From NCBI RefSeq assembly GCF_000764225.1, contig NZ_JQED01000046.1, positions 62,001-126,000 of the forward strand: a stretch of 64,000 nucleotides of DNA, read 5' to 3'. The notes beneath the pieces were generated by a model that saw only the letters and a list, made by a program, of their open reading frames with translations, made no database searches and had not been told where the DNA came from. Below are positions 9,078 through 18,050 of the stretch, one piece after another. The stretch's first letter is position 1. The number at the start of each line of letters is the position of its first letter. The DNA comes from Colwellia psychrerythraea (GTDB lineage Bacteria; Pseudomonadota; Gammaproteobacteria; Enterobacterales; Alteromonadaceae). Both the position numbers and the translations under genes were made by a program.

Positions 9078-10457
9078 CTATGTCTCAATGTTATTCCACA
9101 GATTTTGATTGGCCTTGATCGAGAAGTATTCATTAGCATGCCAACAACGAGGTAATAAGTCTAACTTTTGCCTCTCTTGAGAGTTTGAACTAAGTAACTC
9201 TAATATTTCATTCAAGCGTTCTTTACTCAAGGTTGCCAGCTTCTTCGCTGTTTGAGTGAAATATAAATTACTCGAATTTTTAACTACACAATTTTGACCA
9301 TAACCAATGTACGTTAATTGTCTCGTTGCCATGCGGCAATTAGGCTGCTCAGGATTTTTGGGGTATAGCCTATTTACAATGGCGTATTCATAACAGTCCC
9401 CTTGCCCCCAGAGCTCTCCTAACGGCATGTAAACAATACCAAAACCTTGTGGGAACATACCGGTAATTTTATACAAGGCATCAACAACGTTTTGTGCACA
9501 AGCGCCAATTTCAGCATTTTTATTTAACACTTGAAAAACCTTTGGTAATAGCTTGTAGTTATAACTTGATTTGGTTGATAAAATTATTGAGGTATATATC
9601 TGTGGTACTTTGAGTATATTACCAATGGTATTTTTCGGATTAACGCTACTTTTCAGTAATTGTTTAATAAATGATAATTTATCTTTTTCATCGACGAAAA
9701 ACTGTTCCCGTTCTTTTTTCGTATTGCCAACAAAAGTAGGAATGCCAATACCTTCAGTTAGATACTTAATAGTTTCGCGATAATTGATTTGCAGTAGTTC
9801 TTTTCTCTGCTTAATTTCTAAGGTACGAAAAGGGTCTAACTCCCCTTCCTCACCTAACAAAATTGTTTGCGCTTTTGGGTGGTAGTTACCAATATCTTGT
9901 AATAACGCCGCCATAACCAATGGCACTTTTACCTGCTCAACGAAACGTTGGTATTTATCTGCATCATGTTTAGCAAAAATTATAAATTGTTCGGTAGATA
10001 TATCAGTTAGAAACTTATTAATATATGGTTCGCGCACCTGACCATCAATAATCAAGCGATCCAGCAATCGTAAGCATAATAATGCTTTATAAATAGACTT
10101 ACTCTGTTCATTACTTTTAGCAACACGCTTGCCTTCAGTCGGGCTTAATAACTGAATGGTTCCAAGAAATTGCGCTGATTTCCGATTATTTTCTGTATAA
10201 ATATCTCCCTCTGCCAGTTCAATAATGGTAAGTGCAATAGCCAGTAAATTTGCATGGCGTTCAGTACGTTCCATTAACTTTAACTGAGACTCTTCCGAGG
10301 AGGTTTTCTCTTCAGAAGGGGTAAACTCTTCTTGTTCAAAGTATCCGATAGCGCGATCTAATAAAGAATCCTTAACCGTACTTCGTCCGTAAACTTGAGC
10401 TAACAAATGATGAATTTGTCGTGTGTAATGTGTTTGATGGGGGGTATCTTTAGCCAT
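9078..10457 (-). CDS. Conserved hypothetical protein with a degenerate HD-like stretch
   Basis: 459 residues, no signal peptide or clear membrane helix. I do not recognise the family. The middle contains VMAALLQDIGNYHPKAQTIL (about 181-200), which resembles the HD/HD-GYP pattern LLHDIGK..P, but glutamine replaces the histidine of the HD pair, so phosphodiesterase activity is doubtful. A conserved-looking late segment, FPQGFGIVYMPLGELWGQGDCYEYAIVNRLYP, includes a glycine-rich loop followed by beta-like sequence. The N-terminal 60 residues are charged and glutamate-rich. It precedes the DUF1624 gene by 39 bases on the same strand. A degenerate HD-GYP regulatory role is only a guess. Confidence 0.55.
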   Translation of the reverse strand: MAKDTPHQTHYTRQIHHLLAQVYGRSTVKDSLLDRAIGYFEQEEFTPSEEKTSSEESQLKLMERTERHANLLAIALTIIELAEGDIYTENNRKSAQFLGTIQLLSPTEGKRVAKSNEQSKSIYKALLCLRLLDRLIIDGQVREPYINKFLTDISTEQFIIFAKHDADKYQRFVEQVKVPLVMAALLQDIGNYHPKAQTILLGEEGELDPFRTLEIKQRKELLQINYRETIKYLTEGIGIPTFVGNTKKEREQFFVDEKDKLSFIKQLLKSSVNPKNTIGNILKVPQIYTSIILSTKSSYNYKLLPKVFQVLNKNAEIGACAQNVVDALYKITGMFPQGFGIVYMPLGELWGQGDCYEYAIVNRLYPKNPEQPNCRMATRQLTYIGYGQNCVVKNSSNLYFTQTAKKLATLSKERLNEILELLSSNSQERQKLDLLPRCWHANEYFSIKANQNLWNNIET

Positions 10458-10535
10458 TGCACCGCTAGAGTAAAAAAATAATATCTATCATGCTAGGAAT
10501 GATTACTAAAAGCAACCGTTAGCGAGGGGACTATC

Positions 10536-10577
10536 ACCTTGATTCACAATGATTTGATTAACATTATGAATCAAGGT
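10536..10577. other. Inverted repeat between metL and the 459-residue gene
   Basis: Two 15-base arms starting ACCTTGATTCA and ending TGAATCAAGGT pair with one mismatch around a 12-base loop. There is no T-run on either side, so a simple intrinsic terminator is not clear. It lies between the metL stop (10662) and the upstream end of the leftward gene at 10457, so it could be an operator or a weak terminator for metBL. Confidence 0.4.
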
Positions 10578-10661
10578 AATAACAGTTTATTTTTGAGGAT
10601 AAACACTGAATGAATGGTATACAACATTGTACTTTTCAACGCTGTTGCCACTTATAATTGC

Positions 10662-13208
10662 TTAATTAATACCCTTTATTTTCACTTGGCTCTGTTTATG
10701 GGCAAGTTGCTGACAAATCTTAACAAGGTCCGAATGTAAGCCGCCTGCCGTTACGTCACGACCAGCCCCTGGGCCACGAATAATCAGTGGGTTATCTTGA
10801 TACCACTGACTGCTGATTTGGAAAATATTGTCACAGGGTGTTAGGTTGGCAAATGCATCACCTTGTGGCAAAACTTCTAAACTGACTTTCGCACTAATAC
10901 CTGTTTTTTCATTATGCTGAAAACGAGCGACATAACGAATGCAAGCATCCTTACTGTTCGCTTCAGTAAGTGCGGTAGCAAAATACTCATCTAGCTCATT
11001 AGCTCTAGCTAAGAAGTCATTCGTTGATAACTTTTGCAACGCCTCTGGCACTAAATTTTGACAATCAATATCTTCTAGAGCTAATTCAAAGCCCGCTTTA
11101 CGCGCTAATATGAGCAATTTACGCTGTACATCTCTTCCTGATAAATCTTCTCGCGGATCGGGCTCGGTAATACCTTGGGCCAGAGCATTTAATAAAAGCT
11201 CTGAAAATTTTGAGCTACCATCATATGTTTCAAATAACCAAGATAGCGTACCTGAAAAAATACCTGATAGTTCGCTGATGCTATCACCACTTTGAAGAAG
11301 ATCATCAATAGCATAGTTGATTGGTAAACCAGCACCGACCGTAGTATTGCCTAACCATAAACTATTATGACTGTCTGCTGTGTTGACCAAGTTATTATAA
11401 TGAGCGGTACTACTTGAAGCCGCCCACTTATTTGCACCGATGACATGCACACCTAAAGAAAAAATCTGTTCATACAATAAACTAAAGTCTTCACTGGGCG
11501 TGATATCAACCACAATTAATTCATCGTATGGGTTTTGTGTCAACCACGAAAGAAGCTGTTCGTGATCATAGCTCTGGGCTTCTTGAGCAAACAATGATGT
11601 CGCTTGGTTTACATCAATACCATCATTGTTTATCAAGGCTTTTTTCGAGGAAAGTAAGCCAACTAAATGTAAATTCTCTAACGCATATACCTTATTCAGC
11701 TGTGCAGGTAATAATTCTAAAAATCGTTCGCCGATATTACCCATACCAGCAACAACTAAACCAATATGACGAGCATCTTTAGTCATCTCATGATGAACTG
11801 TGTTTAGCAGTTCGATAGAGCAAGGGTCAGGTAAAATAGCAATTACACTATGGTTATTATCACTACCCACTAAATTTAATGGTTTAGCGGCTTTTAACGA
11901 TCGTTTAAATCGAGCTCTGATGTCGCCACGTTCTGCCACGCGATGGCCAACGGTTGCAATGATAGCGACCGGTTTAAAACTAATCTCAACATCATGACTC
12001 GCTAGCCAATCACTTAATGCTTTTTGTTGTCCCTGAGTGATAACCATAAAACCTTTTTGGTCATCTATACAGATAGGGGAAAATTCAGCTTTCGCTCTAG
12101 CTGCAGCTTCACCTATAAAACTCACCGATTGCGCAAGCAATAAATCATTCAGGTAGGTTACAGATAGCTCTTGCTTGGCAATTTGACCAAATTTACCAAT
12201 TTCAGTACCAATAACTTGTGCATCAAAACTACTCGCTACATGTAAATGAGTATGATGTTCACTTAATGGGTTAATCAATGGCAACAAAGTTTTAGCATGC
12301 AGAACAGGGTTTCCTAATCGGCCTAACTCTTTCGCAACGCCATTAGGTAAACGATGCAATTTTCTCGCGCTTGGCACAACGCGAGGATCGGCACTGTATA
12401 TGCCGTCAACATCTGTCCATAAGGTCACATTTCCGGCGGCAACTAAAGAGGCGATAATAGTCGCAGAATAATCGCTACCGTTGCGGCCTAAGGTACAACT
12501 TTTACCACGAGAATCTTTACTAATATAACCGGTAATAACTGCTAACTTTCCAAACTGACGCCTTTCTCTTAATTGCACAGTGCTTAGCGCAGTATCGACA
12601 ACACAGCTTTGTTCATTGTCGATAACAAGAAAATCACGAGAATCTATACTATTACTTGGGCAAACTTGCTCATTAAGTAAAGCTGACAGTAATCTTGCTG
12701 ACCACACCTCACCTAAGGCCAAAATATCATTATGATGTTGAACTATATCACCAGATAACCAAGTCGTAAGTTGCGCAATGTCCTTATTCAACCTAAGTAA
12801 TAATTGTTTGGTATTATTTGCATTTAATAATTCAGTAATAAGTGTAGCTTGCTCTTGCGCTAAATCGTCAATTGCCTGCGTTAATTCATCACTGTGTTGT
12901 ATGGCCTGCTCTACCATTGTCTCTTCGACTAGGGAGTACAGAGCAAATAAACGGTCTGTTGTTTTGCCATTAGCCGAAACCACCACAATATCATTTAGTT
13001 GACAATTTTCTCGGATAATCTCAAGTGCGCGGTTAATGCATTTAGGTGTTGCTAATGAACTACCACCAAATTTATGAACTTGGATGGCATGTTTAGCCAA
13101 TTTATTTTCTGTAGCAAATTCAGTCACAAGATCATGTTCCACATTTTCGTTACTGAACGATGCTTTATTTTCGTTGGCATTTTTTAAGGTAGTATTCTCT
13201 TGTTTCAT
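10662..13208 (-). CDS. metL: Bifunctional aspartokinase II / homoserine dehydrogenase II
   Basis: 848 residues. The aspartokinase half opens at about residue 45 with VHKFGGSSLATP; the homoserine dehydrogenase half starts near residue 480 with the NAD-binding VVAGMGNIGERFLELLP. The enzyme catalyses the first and third steps from aspartate to homoserine, and its pairing with metB marks it as the methionine-branch (MetL) form. It follows metB by 35 bases in the same leftward operon, as in E. coli. The leading 40 residues before the kinase motif are longer than in E. coli MetL, so an internal start is possible. Confidence 0.92.
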   Translation of the reverse strand: MKQENTTLKNANENKASFSNENVEHDLVTEFATENKLAKHAIQVHKFGGSSLATPKCINRALEIIRENCQLNDIVVVSANGKTTDRLFALYSLVEETMVEQAIQHSDELTQAIDDLAQEQATLITELLNANNTKQLLLRLNKDIAQLTTWLSGDIVQHHNDILALGEVWSARLLSALLNEQVCPSNSIDSRDFLVIDNEQSCVVDTALSTVQLRERRQFGKLAVITGYISKDSRGKSCTLGRNGSDYSATIIASLVAAGNVTLWTDVDGIYSADPRVVPSARKLHRLPNGVAKELGRLGNPVLHAKTLLPLINPLSEHHTHLHVASSFDAQVIGTEIGKFGQIAKQELSVTYLNDLLLAQSVSFIGEAAARAKAEFSPICIDDQKGFMVITQGQQKALSDWLASHDVEISFKPVAIIATVGHRVAERGDIRARFKRSLKAAKPLNLVGSDNNHSVIAILPDPCSIELLNTVHHEMTKDARHIGLVVAGMGNIGERFLELLPAQLNKVYALENLHLVGLLSSKKALINNDGIDVNQATSLFAQEAQSYDHEQLLSWLTQNPYDELIVVDITPSEDFSLLYEQIFSLGVHVIGANKWAASSSTAHYNNLVNTADSHNSLWLGNTTVGAGLPINYAIDDLLQSGDSISELSGIFSGTLSWLFETYDGSSKFSELLLNALAQGITEPDPREDLSGRDVQRKLLILARKAGFELALEDIDCQNLVPEALQKLSTNDFLARANELDEYFATALTEANSKDACIRYVARFQHNEKTGISAKVSLEVLPQGDAFANLTPCDNIFQISSQWYQDNPLIIRGPGAGRDVTAGGLHSDLVKICQQLAHKQSQVKIKGIN

Positions 13209-13243
13209 TTCTTTGCCTGCTAATGACTCTATTAATCTTCTTA

Positions 13244-14410
13244 TTACCGTTGGCTTTGCGTTAAACCATGTGCTAAATCAGCTAAAATATCATCGATATC
13301 TTCAATACCGACCGAAATACGTATTAAAGATTGGGTGATCCCCGCCTCTAGCTGATCTGGTATTGTCATCCCCGCATGTGTCATGGTTGATGGGTGGCTA
13401 ATAAGGCTTTCAACTCCACCTAACGATTGTGCCAAAGTAAACAACGCAAGGTTTTCAAATAATTTCTCTACAGCTTCAACGCCACCTTTAATTTCAAAGC
13501 TTAACATAGCACCGTAGCCATATTGTTGCTTCTTGGCAATGTGATGACCAGCATGCTCAGGAAAACCAGGAAAATAAACAGCACTAATCGCATCATGATT
13601 TTTTAGAAATTCAGCTACCTGTATTGCATTTTCCTGATGTTGCTTCATTCTCACCGGCAAGGTTTTTAAACCTCGTAATGCTAAGAAACTATCAAAGGCA
13701 CTACCTGTAATGCCAATACAATTCGCCCACCAGGCTAATTGTTCGCCTAGCTCCTCAGTTTTAGCAACAACAACACCACCAACCACATCACTATGACCAT
13801 TAATGTACTTTGTCGTTGAGTGAAAAACGATATCTGCGCCTAAAGTTAAAGGTTGTTGCAGTGCTGGAGATAAAAAGGTGTTATCTACCGCAACTAACGC
13901 ACCCACGGCGTGACAAGCTTTTGTTACTTCTTCAATATCAACCAAACGTAATAAAGGATTGCTTGGGCTCTCAAGCAACACTAATTTTGGCTTATGTAGT
14001 AACGCATTATCTAGCGCTTGTTGATCATTTTGATCGACAACAATAAGCTTAAATTGACCACGCTTAGCTAAATGGGTAAATAGTCTGAAACTACCGCCAT
14101 AACAATCATGTGGAATGACAACGGTATCTTCAGTGGACAATAGCTGACAGATTAAATGCACTGCTGCCATACCAGTACTGGTAACAATACCTACACTGCC
14201 TTGCTCTAACTCAGCAATTGTTCCAGCAAAAGTGGCACGCGATGGATTACCTGTACGTGAATAATCAAATTGGCGTTTCTTATTAAAACCTTTTAATGAA
14301 TAGGTACTGGATAAGTAAATTGGAGCAACCACAGCACCATGCTGCTGGTCGGTATTAATACCGGCTCTCACTGCCGAAGTGGTAATATTACCTTTTTTAG
14401 TAATCGACAT
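13244..14410 (-). CDS. metB: Cystathionine gamma-synthase
   Basis: 388 residues, normal for the family. The pyridoxal-phosphate lysine is K201 in HSTTKYINGHSDVV; the SRTGNPSR and FLALRGLKTLP motifs of the Cys/Met PLP family are present. It joins an activated homoserine (succinyl- or acetyl-) with cysteine to give cystathionine. First gene of the metBL operon, divergent from metJ across a 386-base space that holds two arrays of Met boxes. The identity as MetB rather than MetC or MetZ rests on the operon context and overall similarity. Confidence 0.9.
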   Translation of the reverse strand: MSITKKGNITTSAVRAGINTDQQHGAVVAPIYLSSTYSLKGFNKKRQFDYSRTGNPSRATFAGTIAELEQGSVGIVTSTGMAAVHLICQLLSTEDTVVIPHDCYGGSFRLFTHLAKRGQFKLIVVDQNDQQALDNALLHKPKLVLLESPSNPLLRLVDIEEVTKACHAVGALVAVDNTFLSPALQQPLTLGADIVFHSTTKYINGHSDVVGGVVVAKTEELGEQLAWWANCIGITGSAFDSFLALRGLKTLPVRMKQHQENAIQVAEFLKNHDAISAVYFPGFPEHAGHHIAKKQQYGYGAMLSFEIKGGVEAVEKLFENLALFTLAQSLGGVESLISHPSTMTHAGMTIPDQLEAGITQSLIRISVGIEDIDDILADLAHGLTQSQR

Positions 14411-14498
14411 TTAGTTCTCTCCATTAATTAAGCTAAGTGCTCATACGCAGGGTTTAATTGGTATGTTTATCAGTTATAGCGCCGATATATAACAACAT

Positions 14499-14538
14499 CA
14501 GCGTTTAGATGTTTGGACGTCTATAACTCTAAACACTT
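14499..14538. promoter_or_regulatory. Met-box array (MetJ operator), proximal to metB
   Basis: Consecutive eight-base units, with AGATGTTT (14507) and GGACGTCT (14515) the best matches to the MetJ consensus AGACGTCT; flanking units at 14499, 14523 and 14531 are weaker. MetJ dimers bind tandem 8-mers cooperatively. The array lies about 90-130 bases upstream of metB and would repress metBL when S-adenosylmethionine is plentiful. Confidence 0.75.
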
Positions 14539-14562
14539 TCATTAATAGGGTCAAGTAATTTT

Positions 14563-14586
14563 AGACTTCTAAACTTCTACTTGACT
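14563..14586. promoter_or_regulatory. Second Met-box array
   Basis: Three tandem eight-base units, AGACTTCT, AAACTTCT and ACTTGACT, in phase with each other. The first two match six of eight positions of the MetJ consensus. The array is 24 bases from the first one and nearer to metJ, so it may autoregulate metJ. Confidence 0.6.
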
Positions 14587-14634
14587 GCTTTTTTGCAACA
14601 GGTAAAATCTATACTATTACATTTTAGAATACGC

Positions 14635-14777
14635 TATACCAACCGGACTAGTTTATTGCAATTTTAGCAATGATTAAAAGGCTTAGAGGCAAGGCAATGA
14701 TTAAAGAGAATGGTATTCCCTTGTCAAAAGCAATAACGCCACTTATAAAGCTTTTAAACTTGCCGTTTGGTATTATA
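14635..14777. repeat. MITE-like repeat, copy A, in the metJ leader
   Basis: About 143 bases bounded by inverted ends TATACCAACCGG and CCGTTTGGTATTATA. The interior shares AAAGGYTTAGAGGCAAGGC and a following segment with copy B at 27395, and a looser core with copies C and D on the opposite strand. It carries no protein. It ends only 19 bases before the metJ start codon, so it must lie in the metJ 5' leader or supply its promoter. Confidence 0.65.
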
Positions 14778-14796
14778 ACAAGACAGAGGAAGATCC

Positions 14797-15126
14797 ATGG
14801 CTCAGTGGAATGAAGAGTATATTAATCCCTATGCCGAACACGGTAAAAAGAGCGAGCAAGTAAAGAAAATTACCGTTTCTATTCCTTTGCGCGTCTTAAA
14901 AGTGTTGACTGATGAACGTACTAGACGCCAAGTAAATAACCTTCGCCATGCTACAAACAGTGAATTGTTATGTGAAGCATTCTTACATGCATTTACTGGA
15001 CAGCCATTGCCTGATGATGAAGATTTAGCAAAAGATAACAATGAAAAGCTGCCTGCTAGTGTTAGGCGCTTGCTTGAAGCGAAGGGAATAACTGACTTTA
15101 GTGCTTACGAAGTTGAAGATGAATAA
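14797..15126 (+). CDS. metJ: Methionine repressor MetJ
   Basis: 109 residues, very close to E. coli MetJ over the first 75 residues: the N-terminal YINPYAEHGKKSEQVKKITV contains the DNA-binding ribbon strand, followed by VLTDERTRRQVNNLRHATNS. MetJ is a ribbon-helix-helix dimer that binds Met boxes with S-adenosylmethionine as co-repressor and shuts down methionine genes. The C-terminal tail differs more, as expected. AGAGGAAG gives a good ribosome binding site. It is divergent from metBL. A MITE-like element separates it from the Met boxes. Confidence 0.97.
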   Translation: MAQWNEEYINPYAEHGKKSEQVKKITVSIPLRVLKVLTDERTRRQVNNLRHATNSELLCEAFLHAFTGQPLPDDEDLAKDNNEKLPASVRRLLEAKGITDFSAYEVEDE

Positions 15127-15151
15127 CGTTAGATTGTGAACTAAACATGAC

Positions 15152-15182
15152 AAAAGGTACTTATTTAAGTGCCTTTTTTATT
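15152..15182 (+). terminator. Intrinsic terminator after metJ
   Basis: A hairpin with arms AAAGGTACTT and AAGTGCCTTT followed by a run of T begins 26 bases after the metJ stop codon. Confidence 0.75.
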
Positions 15183-15244
15183 GCCTGTTGTATTAAATAA
15201 AGGCCTTTACCGAACGTATAAAAGAAGAACAAAGTAAGTTACAA

Positions 15245-15418
15245 ATGACGGGTGATTATCAGGGAGAGATAAAGCTTTCTGTGAGCATAGACATTTCAAT
15301 CCTCATTGCCAATGACAAGACCCTTGATGAATTTTTTCTCGAGCAGACAAAGCATTATATCAAGCTAAGAACTCCGGTCGAAATAAAGTTATTTACCAAT
15401 AAAAATGCCAATATATAA
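15245..15418 (+). CDS. Possible small ORF or gene remnant, 57 residues
   Basis: An ATG frame of 57 codons, whose open frame extends upstream without a usual start codon to about 15197. The product, ending in YIKLRTPVEIKLFTNKNANI, looks protein-like in composition (alternating charged and hydrophobic residues). I do not recognise it, and the ATG has no good ribosome binding site. The stop codon sits inside the hairpin at 15404-15429. It may be the 3' end of a decayed gene or a chance frame. Confidence 0.25.
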   Translation: MTGDYQGEIKLSVSIDISILIANDKTLDEFFLEQTKHYIKLRTPVEIKLFTNKNANI

Positions 15419-15429
15419 ATATTGGCATT
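15404..15429 (-). terminator. Terminator of the gntR-ABC operon
   Basis: A perfect 11-base stem (AATGCCAATAT and its complement) with a 4-base loop lies 33 bases after the leftward permease stop and is followed by a T-rich tract on the minus strand. Confidence 0.7.
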
Positions 15430-15461
15430 GCTTATTACATGGCTTTTTATGGCAATTAAAT

Positions 15462-16367
15462 TTAAGACTCTTGTTTATTTACTCGAATCCAATAGGTAGC
15501 AAATAAGAGTCCCGCTGATACTAACACCGTTCGATAATCTATTTGTGCAATGACAGCCTTTAATAGCGCCCATCGTGACGAGCTTATCTCTGTTGGACTA
15601 GAGACTAGCTTCTCTGGTGCCAACGAAAAGTAATCACTAATAAAGTGGCCAAAGAAAGGCTGGGATAGCTGTAAATAATGTACCACAATAGCCTCAATAA
15701 TAACTAAAGCAACAATCGGTAATATTGCCCATAAAAAAGGCGCTTTCTTCGCATAAATAGACGTTAACATTAGCCAAGCATACAAAGGCAACAGCCATAT
15801 TGCTACCGGTATTAGTGTGAGCCAAATAGAGCCTAAAGCACTCATTATTTGTGCACTGGACCATATCGCCCACAGGGAAATATCGAAGCCAATCGATAAT
15901 ATCACCGAGCAGATAAAGGCCAATACCAATCCAATAACAAACAACAGAGTCGCAGCCGAGTAAAAGATAGCTGGAATGATGATAGCGCCAGTTAATAACT
16001 TACTGGTAATGGTCACTTCATCTGACACTGGCAGCGAGCGCCAGAACATAACAGACAAATCTCGTCTTTCGTCATACAAACAATTGACAAAGTAATGTAA
16101 TTGCACCAAAAAGCCCACTAAAACAAACGGGATGAATAATGCTGATGTAGCCACAAAAAACACCTTGGCTAAGCCTGCAAAATCTTGTGATTCACTCAAG
16201 TGCTTTAACCCTGCTAACCACGCTGAGAATTCAACGCCATTAAGCAATAAGCTAAGCAACGGAATAAAAATAAACACACCAGCTAAGCTAATAGGCACCC
16301 ATTTCAACATGCCATTAAATTCCCACAACTCTTTTTTAATTGAGGCCTTCATTATTGTTGTATTCAT
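15462..16367 (-). CDS. ABC-2 type membrane permease subunit
   Basis: 301 residues from the ATG at 16367. A longer frame starts two codons earlier at a TTG, but AAGGAG sits 8 bases before the ATG. About six to seven hydrophobic segments, and an internal pattern YDERRDLSVMFWRSLPVSD typical of the cytoplasmic loop in ABC-2 permeases such as the YtrC/YtrD group. It pairs with the ATPase just upstream: the ATPase stop and this start share one base (TAATG), so translation is coupled. Substrate unknown; related GntR-linked systems often respond to cell-wall or antimicrobial stress. Confidence 0.75.
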   Translation of the reverse strand: MNTTIMKASIKKELWEFNGMLKWVPISLAGVFIFIPLLSLLLNGVEFSAWLAGLKHLSESQDFAGLAKVFFVATSALFIPFVLVGFLVQLHYFVNCLYDERRDLSVMFWRSLPVSDEVTITSKLLTGAIIIPAIFYSAATLLFVIGLVLAFICSVILSIGFDISLWAIWSSAQIMSALGSIWLTLIPVAIWLLPLYAWLMLTSIYAKKAPFLWAILPIVALVIIEAIVVHYLQLSQPFFGHFISDYFSLAPEKLVSSPTEISSSRWALLKAVIAQIDYRTVLVSAGLLFATYWIRVNKQES

Positions 16368-17224
16368 TAACAAGTCTCCTTATTCATCACACCAACAAAA
16401 ACATCAGCCAAGCTAGGCACAGTAACTTTTCCTAAGCCTTGTAATGTTTCTTTATCCTGACTATCAAATAACATGGTCGTTAAGCCCATCATGCTATTTT
16501 TAAACAACGGCTGTAACTTATCGGCTTGCGGCACTTGTTCGTTAGTTACCGAAACCAGTTTAAAGCGCTCTTTTATATCATCCGTACTTTGCGCTAGCAC
16601 GATTTTACCCTGCTGAATAAAGGCAACATCCGTTAAGATATGTTCTATCTCTTCAATTTGATGAGTCGTCACAACGATACACTTATCTTCAGTGTAAAAG
16701 TCTTCTAATAAGTGAGTGTAAAACTGACGGCGAGTTAATATATCCAATCCTAAAGTAGGCTCATCTAAAATTAACACTTTTGCATCAATGGCCAGTATTA
16801 GTGCTAAATGTAATTGCGCCACCATGCCTTTAGATAACGCTTTAACTTTATCGTTATTAGCTATGTTCGTTTTAGCAAGAAAAGCTTGTGCTTTTTCAAG
16901 ATCAAAGTTTTCATGAATATCATTCATATAACTTAATGCTTGTGAAACTTTTAACCATTTAGGCAAAATTGCAACATCAGCGATATAAGCAACATCCTTA
17001 AGCATGACCACTCGATCTTTTCTTGGGTGATGCCCTAAAACACTGATATCTCCTTCATAATCCGTTAAGCCTAATACCGCTTGTAAACAGGTTGTTTTAC
17101 CTGCACCATTTGGCCCAACTAAACCAACAATTTGTCCAGCTTTTAACGATAAATTAACTCCAGATAATACTTTTTTACTGCCATAAGATTTATTTAAATC
17201 AGTAATTGAAATGAGTGCACTCAT
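16367..17224 (-). CDS. ABC transporter ATP-binding protein (GntR-linked)
   Basis: 285 residues. Walker A GPNGAGKT is at 37-44, Walker B is VLILDEPTLGLD, and the switch histidine is in VVTTHQIEE. The signature loop reads LSKGM instead of LSGGQ, a variant seen in this subfamily. It overlaps the gntR gene by four bases (ATGA) and the permease by one, making a tight three-gene operon. It should power the permease encoded next to it. What is transported is not shown by sequence. Confidence 0.88.
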   Translation of the reverse strand: MSALISITDLNKSYGSKKVLSGVNLSLKAGQIVGLVGPNGAGKTTCLQAVLGLTDYEGDISVLGHHPRKDRVVMLKDVAYIADVAILPKWLKVSQALSYMNDIHENFDLEKAQAFLAKTNIANNDKVKALSKGMVAQLHLALILAIDAKVLILDEPTLGLDILTRRQFYTHLLEDFYTEDKCIVVTTHQIEEIEHILTDVAFIQQGKIVLAQSTDDIKERFKLVSVTNEQVPQADKLQPLFKNSMMGLTTMLFDSQDKETLQGLGKVTVPSLADVFVGVMNKETC

Positions 17225-17598
17225 ACTTCGCCCTCCATTGAACGGTTAGTCCTCTCTGACAGTAACTGCTCTGCTGACAGCTTTAACCGTGAAATTTGCG
17301 ATAAAATTGCTGGCCACTGATGTGACAAAAAGCTCTCACGCTCTCTATCGAGCATTAGCTCTTGCGCTCCTGGCATTACGAATAAACCTTTACCACGGTG
17401 TTTTTCTACGATCTGTTCGTCCTGTAACATTTGATACGCCTTTGAAATAGTCATTGGATTAAGCTGATATTCAGCTGCTACTTTCCTTACCGAGGGTAAA
17501 GCTTCTCCTTCCTTGATATAGCCATCTAAAATTCGTGTAACGACTTGCTGATACAGCTGGAGATATATCGGTTTTTCAGGATCCCATTGAGGTGTCAT
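17221..17598 (-). CDS. GntR-family regulator, YtrA type
   Basis: 125 residues: a winged helix-turn-helix (PIYLQLYQQVVTRILDGYI...LPSVRKVAAEYQLNPMTISKAY) and a short C-terminal tail rather than a large ligand domain, the arrangement of the YtrA subfamily. First gene of the operon with an ABC ATPase and permease, which it probably represses. An imperfect inverted repeat with ends GTATACC and GTTATAC lies 16-43 bases upstream and may be its operator. Confidence 0.85.
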   Translation of the reverse strand: MTPQWDPEKPIYLQLYQQVVTRILDGYIKEGEALPSVRKVAAEYQLNPMTISKAYQMLQDEQIVEKHRGKGLFVMPGAQELMLDRERESFLSHQWPAILSQISRLKLSAEQLLSERTNRSMEGEV

Positions 17599-17613
17599 GC
17601 CCTATTCCTTGAA

Positions 17614-17641
17614 GTATACCAAAAAGATAATAGTGTTATAC
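17614..17641. promoter_or_regulatory. Candidate operator for the YtrA-type regulator
   Basis: Near-inverted ends GTATACC and GTTATAC with a 14-base centre, just upstream of the gntR start. The placement fits autoregulation, but the repeat is short and AT-rich. Confidence 0.3.
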
Positions 17642-17947
17642 ATCACCAGCACACCAAAACACAAGGACAGTTGGTTTTTAATGTTTCATTATCTTTCACA
17701 TTGCAGAGCATTAATAGAGAAAAAAAACACATAAATCATTGATATATAATACTTAATAAAATTTTAATATTGAAGGAATATCAATGTAACAAAGTATGTC
17801 TGCTAAAGTGAATCAAAAGCTTTTGAGTAGCTCGGCTATAATAAATATGGGCAACACACCCTTTTGAGCAAGAAAATTCGATAATATGGAGTAATAGAAA
17901 AGTGATTTACAAAAAGATATTCATTTTTACAATGAATATAAGTAAAA
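17642..17947. other. Intergenic stretch without a gene
   Basis: AT-rich sequence between the gntR promoter region and the hemE terminator. I see no convincing coding frame, RNA or repeat in it. Confidence 0.5.
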
Positions 17948-17988
17948 AAACCGTGGTCAACTTACTCTAAGTAAATTAACCACGGTTT
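17948..17988 (-). terminator. Terminator after hemE
   Basis: A long hairpin with arms opening AAACCGTGGT and closing ACCACGGTTT (two internal mismatches) followed on the minus strand by a T-run. It lies 62 bases beyond the hemE stop. Confidence 0.8.
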
Positions 17989-18050
17989 CGATTTTATAAT
18001 ATAACCTGGGGTAATCTGTTCCCGCAATAACTAAACAAGTCAGTTAAAGA

